In this document: piece after piece, positions 15,531 through 23,138 of the stretch
Numbering within the stretch: position 1 is the first letter of the stretch
Layout of the letters: each line of letters starts with the position of its first letter
NCBI RefSeq assembly: GCF_029278565.1
Contig: NZ_CP119559.1
Coordinates: 1,116,001 to 1,180,000, forward strand
Reading direction: 5' to 3'
Source of the DNA: Haloarcula halophila
GTDB taxonomy: Archaea; Halobacteriota; Halobacteria; Halobacteriales; Haloarculaceae
DNA: 64,000 bases
Position numbers and translations under genes: made by a program
Notes under the pieces: generated by a model
Database searches by the model: none
The model's input: the letters and a program-made list of their open reading frames with translations, nothing else
Told to the model about the DNA's origin: nothing

Positions 15531-16826
15531 ATGCAGCCGCTGGACGACGGGCTCTCACGACGCCGGTTCTGCAAGGCAGCGGTCGCCGTCGGCGGCGCGA
15601 GCGCGCTTTCGGCGTGTCTCGGCCGGTTCAGGGACGAGCCAGTGCCGACCGGTGACCCCGACGCGAAGCCCGCACGCCAACACGCCTGGCGCGAGCACAT
15701 CCGCCACGACGACCACGGGAACTCGCTGTTGCCGGAACACCAACTGCTCCTCTACGTCGACCTCGACGCCGACGGGCCACCCGGCGATGACGCACGGGCC
15801 ACCGTCGACGAGGCCCTCTCGACGCTGGATCGGGCCTACGAGTGGAGCAACGACGGGCTGGTGTTCAGCGTCGCGTACTCCCGGTCGTACTTCGACCGGT
15901 TCGACCGACCACTCCCCGAAGACCTCGACCTCCCGGAACCGCGCGCGCTCTCGGGGTTCGAGACGCCGACCTTCGACACCCAGGACGCCGTGGTCCACCT
16001 CGCCAGCGACAACGCCGACGTGGTTCTCGAAGCCGAGGCGGGACTGACCGGCGACCGCGAGACGATCAACGGCGAGGACGTCACCGCACGGCTCACCGAC
16101 GCCGTGACCGTCGACTCCCGCCGGACGGGCTTCGTCGGCGCCGGCCTCCCCGCCAAACACCAGGACGCCGAAGGCATCCCCGACGGCAACCCGGTTCCCG
16201 AGGAGTCCCCGCTGTTCATGGGGTTCAAGGCCGGCTTCGTCGGCAACCAGGCGACCGAGGACTCCGTCACGCTCGATTCGGGGCCGTTCGCCGGCGGCAC
16301 GACGAAAGCCGTCGCGAACCTCCGTCAACGCCTGGGCGACTGGTACGGGGAACAGGACCACCGCGAGCAGGTCATGGAGATGTTCTCGCCCGGCCACGCC
16401 GAGGACGGCCTCGTCGAGGGGATCGGCGCCAACCTCGGGGACGACAGCAAGGTCGACCAGTACGTCGACGACATCGTCGACCAGGCCCGGGAGTTCGGCC
16501 GCGTCGGCCACGCACAGAAGGCCGCCCGCGGCAACCGTGACGAGGACGGCAACGTCAGGCTCCTACGACGCCACTTCGAGTCGACCGACGACATCGGCTC
16601 CGACCAGCAGGTCGCCAGCCTCCACTTCCCGACCCTCCAGCGGGGTATCTCCGAGTTCGAGGCCGTCCGGGAGGCGATGAACGGCACCGACATCACCGCC
16701 GAGACCCCCGCGGTCCGTCAGCGGGTGAACAACGGCATCCTGGAGTACATCTTCGTCCGTCGGCGTGGCTACTTCCTCGTCCCACCGCGGCGCCACCGCT
16801 CGCTGCCGACCCCACGGCCCGAGTAA
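15531..16826 (+). CDS. Tat-exported lipoprotein of the DyP-peroxidase-like superfamily, catalytic Asp replaced
   Basis: A 431-residue protein with a Tat motif SRRRF (9-13), a hydrophobic stretch, and a lipobox LSAC with Cys29, so it is exported folded and lipid-anchored. The body resembles dye-decolorizing peroxidases: GFKAG (231-235) at the place of the GxxDG motif, then GPFAGGTTKAVANLRQRLGDW, GHAQKAARGN with a candidate proximal haem ligand His327, LLRRHFE, and a C-terminal LHFPTLQRGISEF. The catalytic aspartate of GxxDG is Ala234, so classical peroxidase activity is doubtful. The family match is by eye. I believe InterPro lists haloarchaeal homologues under a DUF7405-type name. Confidence 0.65.
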   Translation: MQPLDDGLSRRRFCKAAVAVGGASALSACLGRFRDEPVPTGDPDAKPARQHAWREHIRHDDHGNSLLPEHQLLLYVDLDADGPPGDDARATVDEALSTLDRAYEWSNDGLVFSVAYSRSYFDRFDRPLPEDLDLPEPRALSGFETPTFDTQDAVVHLASDNADVVLEAEAGLTGDRETINGEDVTARLTDAVTVDSRRTGFVGAGLPAKHQDAEGIPDGNPVPEESPLFMGFKAGFVGNQATEDSVTLDSGPFAGGTTKAVANLRQRLGDWYGEQDHREQVMEMFSPGHAEDGLVEGIGANLGDDSKVDQYVDDIVDQAREFGRVGHAQKAARGNRDEDGNVRLLRRHFESTDDIGSDQQVASLHFPTLQRGISEFEAVREAMNGTDITAETPAVRQRVNNGILEYIFVRRRGYFLVPPRRHRSLPTPRPE

Positions 16827-17059
16827 CCGCCGGGACGCTCTCGCAGTTCGCGACCCGACACGGCGCGGTCGCGTACAGACACACGTCAACGTCGCCCTCG
16901 GCGAGGCGGGGGTTTCGAAGGCGGACTAGCCGTCGAGAGCGTCGCGACCGCCATGGACAAGTCGGATGTGGACGGCAACACGGGGGGCACCGGGTCGGAC
17001 GACTCCCGAGTCACCGCCAAGTGCCGGAAGCTAAGGGGCACGGCCACGACCCATCCGCT

Positions 17060-17410
17060 ATGGAACTACTCGTCCTCGCCGCCGCTGCCGGCGGTGCCGT
17101 CGGTCTCGGCGGGACCTACGCGATCGTGCGGTACCGTTCGTCGGACACGCGAGCGTCGAAACAGGCCCACGAAGCCGCACAGGAACGCGAGCCGCCGGTC
17201 GAGGTCGGCTCGACCTACGAGTTCGGCGTGACGGAGTTCTCGACTCACCACTCCGGGGACCGGGTCGCCGTCGGGAAAGTCGAGGGGTTCGTCCTGTTCG
17301 TCGAAGACGTCCCCGGCGGGCTCTCGACCGGCGACGTGATCCGTGCGAAGGTCCTGTCGTTCAACGAGGGCCGGACCTCCGCCGACGCGACGTTCGTCGA
17401 GTCGGTGTGA
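17060..17410 (+). CDS. Membrane-anchored TRAM-domain protein
   Basis: A 116-residue protein. Residues 1-22 are one hydrophobic segment (MELLVLAAAAGGAVGLGGTY), then a polar linker. Residues about 50-116 form a TRAM domain (VGSTYEFGVTEFSTHHSGDRVAVGKVEGFVLFVEDV, then GDVIRAKVLSF), a small RNA-binding beta barrel common in archaea. I chose the ATG at 17060 because it starts the hydrophobic segment; the frame extends to 17021. An RNA-chaperone role at the membrane is inference. Confidence 0.78.
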   Translation: MELLVLAAAAGGAVGLGGTYAIVRYRSSDTRASKQAHEAAQEREPPVEVGSTYEFGVTEFSTHHSGDRVAVGKVEGFVLFVEDVPGGLSTGDVIRAKVLSFNEGRTSADATFVESV

Positions 17411-17414
17411 CTCC

Positions 17415-17978
17415 TCAGTACCGCGAGAAGTTCTCGTCCGGGTAGACGCTGCCGTCGATGATATCGACGACGTCCAGCGTCGCTAACCGCGCCAGCCGGT
17501 CGTCGGCGTCGCTCTCGTCGAGCCCCAACTCGACCGCGCGGGACAGCACCCGCTTGCGCGTCGGGACGGTATCGACGAGTCCGTCCTCGTCGAGGACCGT
17601 CTCCTCGGCGACGATAGCCTTCAAGATCGCGCCGTGTTCCCGCTTCGACGGCGTCTCGCGCTTCCCCGTCCACTCCACGTCCAGCGAGCCGTCGTCGTTG
17701 ACGTGCGAGATGACGAAACCATCGGGTAGCGTGCGTGTCACGGCCGCCACGAGCGCCGCACTGTCCAGTCTGGCGGTGAAGTTGAACCGACGGCCGTCCC
17801 TGGATCGGTCCCCCGGTTCGATAGTGACGCCCGCCTCCTGTGCGGCCGACGAGACGGCCTCAGCGAGCTGGTCGCCGACGTCGGCGGCGACCCGATCTCG
17901 CTCGCGGGCGCGCTCTGTCGCCTCCGTCGCCAACCGCTCGTACGCTTCCATCCGTTCGTGGAGTGGCTCCTCGGACAT
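17415..17978 (-). CDS. Haloarchaeal protein of unknown function with N-terminal coiled coil
   Basis: A 187-residue soluble protein. Residues 1-50 are helical (MEAYERLATEATERARERDR). Residues 55-105 look like an alpha/beta domain, and residues 115-185 like a winged helix (ILKAIVAEETVLDEDGLVD, then RLARLATLDVVDIIDGSVYPDENF). No family is recognised. It is convergent with the TRAM gene, four bases apart. Confidence 0.7.
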   Translation of the reverse strand: MSEEPLHERMEAYERLATEATERARERDRVAADVGDQLAEAVSSAAQEAGVTIEPGDRSRDGRRFNFTARLDSAALVAAVTRTLPDGFVISHVNDDGSLDVEWTGKRETPSKREHGAILKAIVAEETVLDEDGLVDTVPTRKRVLSRAVELGLDESDADDRLARLATLDVVDIIDGSVYPDENFSRY

Positions 17979-18176
17979 ACTACAGCCAGCGTTCCCCAGG
18001 GGATTACACGTTGTGCCCGAGGGGACACCCGTAGAGACGGCGGACTCGAACCGCGAGCCGCGTTCGGTTCACAGCCCTCACCAGGATCTCCCGATACGAC
18101 CAAGACAGACGATGCACCGAACGTGAGCTGAAAACGGGACAGCGGTCGACGAAAGACTAAATTGTTCGACCAAACG

Positions 18177-18182
18177 TATTTA
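18177..18182 (+). promoter_or_regulatory. TATA box for the small single-TM protein gene
   Basis: TATTTA lies 25-30 bases before the ATG at 18207, which supports that start and a leaderless transcript. Confidence 0.5.
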
Positions 18183-18206
18183 CTGGGTTGCTGGGGATGT
18201 CCAAAT

Positions 18207-18344
18207 ATGGACTCGAATAGTCTCCCTTTGGCCCCCGATTTGGATGTCTTCCCTCGGTTCGTTCGACGACTCGTTCTCGGAGCGATACTCCTCTTTGTCT
18301 CCGCAGTTGTTCTCACGATCCTCTTCGGAATACTCAGCACGTGA
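18207..18344 (+). CDS. Small single-TM protein
   Basis: A 45-residue protein (MDSNSLPLAPDLDVFPRFVRR followed by one hydrophobic helix at about residues 22-42). TATA spacing supports it. It sits between the coiled-coil gene and the duplicated tRNA end, possibly a left-over of an integrated element. Function unknown. Confidence 0.5.
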   Translation: MDSNSLPLAPDLDVFPRFVRRLVLGAILLFVSAVVLTILFGILST

Positions 18345-18566
18345 CCGGTCGATCAACAACCCGAACGCCTGGTCGTTCACACGAGAAGGCATCCGAACAA
18401 AGCAAGACGATCGAAAGCGGACTCGGAGATCGCTTCCGTTAGCAAGGGGCGTCAGGCTGATGGGTTGGGGCGGATTCTCACCGAAAGAAGACTCGCTTGC
18501 TCGTCTTCCAGGGTTCGAATCCGACGACCCACACCAGCCGCTCACGGAGTCGTTCGCGGCAGGATA
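18345..18566. other. Non-coding stretch next to the tRNA, probable integration scar
   Basis: No convincing gene. It contains the duplicate of the tRNA-Val 3' end (18460-18477) and a tRNA T-arm-like piece (GGGTTCGAATCC, 18511-18522) whose flanks do not form a proper stem. Confidence 0.45.
18460..18477. repeat. 18-bp direct repeat of the tRNA-Val 3' end (att-like), distal copy
   Basis: ATGGGTTGGGGCGGATTC here is identical to 18566-18583, which covers the 3' end of the tRNA-Val gene. Integrases that insert into tRNA genes leave such a duplication of the tRNA 3' end. Only about 90 bases separate the copies, so the element itself is gone. Confidence 0.65.
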
Positions 18567-18583
18567 TGGGTTGGGGCGGATTC
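18566..18583. repeat. 18-bp direct repeat, copy inside the tRNA-Val gene
   Basis: The partner of 18460-18477. It covers the acceptor 3' strand and part of the T arm of tRNA-Val(CAC). Confidence 0.65.
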
Positions 18584-18641
18584 GAACCGCCGACTTCCTC
18601 CGTGTGAAGGAGGTATCATAACCGGACTAGATCACCAACCC
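18567..18641 (-). tRNA. tRNA-Val (anticodon CAC)
   Basis: On the minus strand it starts GGGTTGG and ends with the paired CCAACCC plus discriminator A. The anticodon arm is CCTCC-TTCACAC-GGAGG, giving CAC. The T arm is GGCGG-TTCGAAT-CCGCC. No CCA is encoded. A TATA-like CTTAAG lies about 30 bases upstream (18668-18677). Confidence 0.93.
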
Positions 18642-18712
18642 GGTACATCCAGCTATCTGATGACTGGACTTAAGCGTTATCGTCTGGGGGGCGGCGGCGT
18701 CGCTTCCGGCGC

Positions 18713-18982
18713 TTACGCCTCGGACTGCTCGCTCTTGCGGTAGTCACCGATCTTCTCGCGGGCGTCCTTGATCGCCTGTTCGGCGTCACCCTCCGCTCGC
18801 TGCTGGAGCTCTTGCAGGTCGGCTTTGACCTTCTCTAAGCGGTTCGGTTCGGGCTCCTCTTCCTTGCCGGTGAGTTCGCGGAACCGCTCTTCGACCGGTT
18901 CGAGTTCCTCTTTGACGCCTTTGGTCGCGGTCTCGCCGGCGCGCTTGAGGTAGTACCGTGCGTCTTCGAAGTGCTTGTTCAT
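18713..18982 (-). CDS. Small conserved coiled-coil protein
   Basis: An 89-residue, highly charged helical protein (MNKHFEDARYYLKRAGETA, then EELEPVEERFRELTG and a long K/E/Q-rich helix). I recognise it as a haloarchaeal conserved small protein without known role. The ATG at 18982 is preferred because a TATA element sits 22-31 bases upstream; the longer open frame to 19279 would pass through it. Confidence 0.7.
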   Translation of the reverse strand: MNKHFEDARYYLKRAGETATKGVKEELEPVEERFRELTGKEEEPEPNRLEKVKADLQELQQRAEGDAEQAIKDAREKIGDYRKSEQSEA

Positions 18983-19003
18983 ATCTGTCCCTACGCAGAC
19001 AAC

Positions 19004-19013
19004 GAATAAATCC
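19004..19013 (-). promoter_or_regulatory. TATA box for the small coiled-coil gene
   Basis: Minus-strand GGATTTATTC, 22-31 bases before the ATG at 18982. Confidence 0.55.
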
Positions 19014-19084
19014 TTTGTGCCCGCCTGGGCGTTTCCGGTTCCGCGGAACGAACCGTTATCCACCCGCGTGCGCAACAGCGGTGT

Positions 19085-20038
19085 ATGTTCACGCGTATCT
19101 CGGTCCCGACGCCGTTCCAGGTCGGTGCGGTCAACGCCTACATCGCCGGACGGACCGTCGTCGACCCGGGACCGGACAGCGAGGAAGCCTGGTCCCGGCT
19201 GCTGGAAGCCCTGGAAGCGCGCGGGCTCGCACCGGGGGACGTAGAGCAGGTTCTCGTGACACACCCACACCCCGACCATTTCGGACTCGCCAAGCGGTTC
19301 CGGACGGCAGGAGCGAACGTCCTCGCGAGCGTCGACGCGGAACCGATCATGGCCGAGTTCGCGGCCCGCCTGGAGTACGAGCAGTCGTACTTCGTCGATT
19401 TCTTCGAACGCTGTGGGACCTCTCGTGAGACCGCGGAGACGGTCACACAGCTCCCCGAGGCGTTTTTAGCCTACGCCGAGAGCGTCGAGACCGACCGAGC
19501 GCTGGACGCGGGTGACACCGTCACTGTCGACGACGAGCCCCTGACGGTCGACCCCGTCGACGGCCACTCCGTCGGCGAGATCGTCTTCTCGTACGACATC
19601 GACGGACGCCACGAAGCACTGGTCGGGGACAACGTGCTCGCGGATATCACACCCAATCCGTTCCTCCAGCCGCCGGCCGAACCCGGTGGGCGACGACCCC
19701 GTGTGTTGCCGGCGTTCAACGACTCGTTGCGCTGGCTCCGCGAGCAGGGCCACGATCGGTTTCTCACCGGTCATCGGGAACCCGTCGAATCACCCCAGGG
19801 ACGGATCGACGACATCCTCGCGGCCCACGAACAGCGGACCAGCGAGGTCTCGGAGATCGTCGACGAAGGTATGACCACGCCGGTAGAGGTGATGACGGCG
19901 CTGTTCGGCGATCTGCCCGCGACGGAGTACTTCTCGGGGATGAGCGAGGCCGTCGGACACCTGGACGTACTGGAAGCGCGTGACCGCGTCGAGAAACGGG
20001 AGAACGGCGGCGTGTTCGTCTACGAACGCGGCGAGTAG
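19085..20038 (+). CDS. Metallo-beta-lactamase-fold hydrolase
   Basis: A 317-residue protein with the zinc-binding motif THPHPDHFG (His60, His62, Asp64, His65), a DPGPDS turn before it, VDGHSVGEIVFSY with the third-site histidine near 159, a VGDNVLADITPNPF stretch and FLTGHREPV with a late histidine. The C-terminal 80 residues are helical, as in the GloB-like/LACTB2 branch, which often acts on thioesters. The substrate cannot be predicted. It ends one base before the nuoN stop on the other strand. Confidence 0.85.
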   Translation: MFTRISVPTPFQVGAVNAYIAGRTVVDPGPDSEEAWSRLLEALEARGLAPGDVEQVLVTHPHPDHFGLAKRFRTAGANVLASVDAEPIMAEFAARLEYEQSYFVDFFERCGTSRETAETVTQLPEAFLAYAESVETDRALDAGDTVTVDDEPLTVDPVDGHSVGEIVFSYDIDGRHEALVGDNVLADITPNPFLQPPAEPGGRRPRVLPAFNDSLRWLREQGHDRFLTGHREPVESPQGRIDDILAAHEQRTSEVSEIVDEGMTTPVEVMTALFGDLPATEYFSGMSEAVGHLDVLEARDRVEKRENGGVFVYERGE

Positions 20039-20039
20039 C

Positions 20040-21608
20040 CTACAGGAACGAGACGGCCTGGGTCGCCAGGTCCGAGACGGCCGGGAAACCGGGCAGGAGC
20101 AGGACCGTCACGACGGCCGCGGCGACGATCGCGGTGTAGAGGCCCGTCGGATACGACTCGATGCTGCGATCGCCGGTCGGTTCCTCGATCCACATCGCCT
20201 TGACGACTCGCGAGTAGTAGAACAGCGATAGCGCGCTGTTGACGATGAGCGCGACCGCAAGCGAGTAGGCACCGACGTTGACCGTCGCCTCCAGCAGGTA
20301 GAACTTCGAGAAGAACCCGCCGCCGATCGGGAGGCCAGCCAGGCTGAACAGGAACACCGTCATCGCCCCGCAGGCCAGCGGTGCCTGCTTGCCCAGTCCG
20401 TTGTAGTCCTCGAAGCGGCGACCGACACCCCAGTACTCGGCCAGGGCGATGAAGAGGAACGCACCGGTGTTCATGAACCCGTAGACCAGCAGGTGGGCCA
20501 TCCCAGCGCTCATGCTGAACGAGAGCCCCTCACCGGTCGAGGACAGCGCCGCCAGCCCGATGAGGACGTAGCCGGCGTGGCCGACGCTGGAGTAGGCCAT
20601 CATCCGTTTGACCGTCTCCTGGGTGGCCGCGGCGAAGTTCCCGACGAACATCGTCGCGATCGCCAGGATCTGGAAGGCGACGACCCAGTTGAGTGCCTGG
20701 ATCGGCCCACCGATCAGCGACTCGATGGGGAAGGCAACGGCGAAGGCACGGAACGCCAGCACGAAGCCGGCCGCCTTCGACGCCGACGAGAGGAACGCCG
20801 AGATCGGCGCGGGCGCGCCCTCGTAGGCCTCCGGCGCCCAGAAGTGGAACGGGACCGAGGCCGTCTTGAACGCGACGCCACCGATGATCATCAGGATACC
20901 GACACCCAGGATGGACATCGGGATCTCGGGACTCCCGCTCTGTGCCTGGACAGTCCCGTCGACGACCGTCTGGACGACGCCGCTGTCGATCGCGGCCGCG
21001 ACGCCGTCGAACCGGAACACACCGGTCGCGGCGTAGACCAGCGAGATCCCGTAGGCGAGGATCGCCGACGACACCGCGCCGATGAGGAAGTATTTCAGGC
21101 CCGCCTCGACACTACCGCGGTTCTTCTTCAGGAACGCGACGAGCGCGTACGACGGCAGCGAGACGAGTTCCAGCGCGATGAACGCCGTCGTCAGGCTGTT
21201 TGCCGCACTCAGCAGCGACATGCCGGTCGCGGCCAGCAAGACGAGCGAGTAGAACTCGGCCTGGTAGCTGTGCCCCTCCAGGTAGTCGTAGCTCGCCAGT
21301 GCCACGAGCGCCGTGACGCTGGCGACGATGATCATGAAGAACAGGGCCATCTGGTCGACGATCAACTGACTGTTGAACAGGGTCGGCGTTCCCTGGCCCC
21401 CCTGACTCTGGGGGATACCGGTCCCGCCGACGATGAACCAGACTGCAAGCCCGAGAGAGGTGAGGGAACCGATAACCGAGATCCCACTGAGCACCCCGGT
21501 GTTGGTCGTGTCGGGGTCGACGCTATCGGCCAGCAACAGGAGCAGTGCCGATCCGGCGAGTGCGAACACCGGCGCGAGGCCTGCCCACGAGGGAAGCTGG
21601 TGGACCAT
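20040..21608 (-). CDS. nuoN: NADH-quinone oxidoreductase-like subunit N
   Basis: One of three antiporter-like proton-pumping subunits of complex I, with about 14 hydrophobic segments over 522 residues. The conserved proton-channel helices are visible (FFMIIVASVTALVALASYDYLEG, KYFLIGAVSSAILAYG, MMAYSSVGHAGYVLIG). It is the last gene of the nuo operon and directly abuts nuoM. Confidence 0.93.
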   Translation of the reverse strand: MVHQLPSWAGLAPVFALAGSALLLLLADSVDPDTTNTGVLSGISVIGSLTSLGLAVWFIVGGTGIPQSQGGQGTPTLFNSQLIVDQMALFFMIIVASVTALVALASYDYLEGHSYQAEFYSLVLLAATGMSLLSAANSLTTAFIALELVSLPSYALVAFLKKNRGSVEAGLKYFLIGAVSSAILAYGISLVYAATGVFRFDGVAAAIDSGVVQTVVDGTVQAQSGSPEIPMSILGVGILMIIGGVAFKTASVPFHFWAPEAYEGAPAPISAFLSSASKAAGFVLAFRAFAVAFPIESLIGGPIQALNWVVAFQILAIATMFVGNFAAATQETVKRMMAYSSVGHAGYVLIGLAALSSTGEGLSFSMSAGMAHLLVYGFMNTGAFLFIALAEYWGVGRRFEDYNGLGKQAPLACGAMTVFLFSLAGLPIGGGFFSKFYLLEATVNVGAYSLAVALIVNSALSLFYYSRVVKAMWIEEPTGDRSIESYPTGLYTAIVAAAVVTVLLLPGFPAVSDLATQAVSFL

Positions 21609-23138
21609 CTATGCACCACCTCCGACGAGGGAGACGAGCGAGTTTTGAATCATCTGGTAGGAGAGGTCGGGTGCGACACCCAGGACGATGACCAGCAGGA
21701 GCAACACTACCAGCGGCGCGACGTCGTGGAACGCCGCCGGCGTCACGTCGTAGTCCGTCCCGAGTTCGAACTCACCGAACAGCGTGCGCTGCATCGCCCA
21801 CAGCAGGTAGCCGGCGACGACGACGATACCGAACATCGCGGCGCTGGTCAGGATCGGCGCGGCGCTGCCAAGCGTCGCCGCGTCGAAGGCACCCTGGAAG
21901 ATGAGGAACTCGGCCGCGAAGCCGGCCATCAGCGGCAGCCCCATGTAGCCGAAGGCGGCCGCGACGAAGACGGCGATCGTCTTGGGCATCCGGTCCGCGA
22001 GCCCGGACATGTCTCCGACCATGCGCGTGTGGGTCGTGTTGTAGATGACGCCGACACACATGAACATCAGCCCGGAGATGAGCCCGTGTGCGACCATCTG
22101 GAAGGTCGCACCGCCCATCCCGTGGGGCGTGAAGGCGACGAGCCCGAGGATGACGTAGCCCATCGACGAGATCGAGGAGTACGCGACGATCCGTTTGAGG
22201 TCACGCTGGGCCAGCGCGAGCATCGCGCCGTAGATGACGCTGACGACGCCGACGATCGCGAGCGGGATCGCGAGCGCTCGCGCGGTCTCGGCCAGCATCG
22301 TGAAGTTGAACCGCAGCAGTGCGTAGGTCCCCATCTTCAGGAGGACGCCGGCAAGCATCACCGACACCGGCGTCGGGGCCTCGACGTGGGCGTCGGGCAG
22401 CCACGTGTGCAGTGGGAAGACGGGCACCTTCACCGCGAAGCCGAAGAACATCAGGACGAACGAGATCGTCGCCAGTCCGACACCGGCGACCTCGGGGAGT
22501 CCCGACGCCGACCGGAAGGCCTCGGCCATCGCCGGCAGGGCCAGCGAGGTCAGATCCGTACTGAACACCAGCGCGAACAGGCCAGTGAACATGATCAGCG
22601 AGGCCACGTTCGTGTAGACGAAGAACTTGATCGCGGCGTACTTCCGCCGGGGGCCGCCCCAGACGCCGATCAACAGGTACATCGGGATGAGCACGCCCTC
22701 CCAGAAGACGAACCAGAGGAAGAAGTCAAGCGCCGTGAACACGCCGATGAGGCTCGTCTCCATCAGGAGCATCAGCCCGTAGAACTGGGACTGGCGCTCA
22801 CCGATGGGCGTCCAAGCCGAGACGATCGCGAGCGTGGTCAGGATCGTCGTCAGCGTGAGCAACGGCATGCTGACGCCATCGAGCCCGACGTAGTAGGCGA
22901 TCTGGAAGCCACCAAGCTCCATCCACGGGACCTGTTGGCTGAACGCGACGTCACCGGGCGAGAGTAAGGCGTTGCCCGCGCCCTGGTGTTGGGTCAGGTA
23001 CACCCAGTACATGTACACCGTCGCGACGGCTGGAACTGCGCTAATGCCGGCCGCGAGTTTTCCTGCGTGCCGGTCCGGCGACAGGAAGACGAGACCGGTT
23101 CCCAGCAGCGTCACCGCGAGTAAGGCAGCGACCCACAT
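21609..23138 (-). CDS. nuoM: NADH-quinone oxidoreductase-like subunit M
   Basis: A 509-residue membrane subunit homologous to Mrp antiporters. Marker segments are YVGLDGVSMPLLTLTTILT, the FVFWEGVLIPMYLLIGVWG helix with a channel glutamate, FPLHTWLPDAHVEAPTPVSVMLAGVLLKMGTY, and RIVAYSSISSMGYV. It abuts nuoL upstream and nuoN downstream. Confidence 0.95.
   Translation of the reverse strand: MWVAALLAVTLLGTGLVFLSPDRHAGKLAAGISAVPAVATVYMYWVYLTQHQGAGNALLSPGDVAFSQQVPWMELGGFQIAYYVGLDGVSMPLLTLTTILTTLAIVSAWTPIGERQSQFYGLMLLMETSLIGVFTALDFFLWFVFWEGVLIPMYLLIGVWGGPRRKYAAIKFFVYTNVASLIMFTGLFALVFSTDLTSLALPAMAEAFRSASGLPEVAGVGLATISFVLMFFGFAVKVPVFPLHTWLPDAHVEAPTPVSVMLAGVLLKMGTYALLRFNFTMLAETARALAIPLAIVGVVSVIYGAMLALAQRDLKRIVAYSSISSMGYVILGLVAFTPHGMGGATFQMVAHGLISGLMFMCVGVIYNTTHTRMVGDMSGLADRMPKTIAVFVAAAFGYMGLPLMAGFAAEFLIFQGAFDAATLGSAAPILTSAAMFGIVVVAGYLLWAMQRTLFGEFELGTDYDVTPAAFHDVAPLVVLLLLVIVLGVAPDLSYQMIQNSLVSLVGGGA

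Noticed and set aside
18508-18535. Possible second tRNA (T-arm-like GGGTTCGAATCC followed by CCCACACCA)
   Set aside because: Only two base pairs of the T stem form, and no anticodon or D arm is found upstream; at most a remnant.
20493-22967. 824-codon open frame on the plus strand
   Set aside because: It is antisense to nuoN and nuoM, whose translations are clearly real; the product is a low-complexity string of R, D, E, H and Q.
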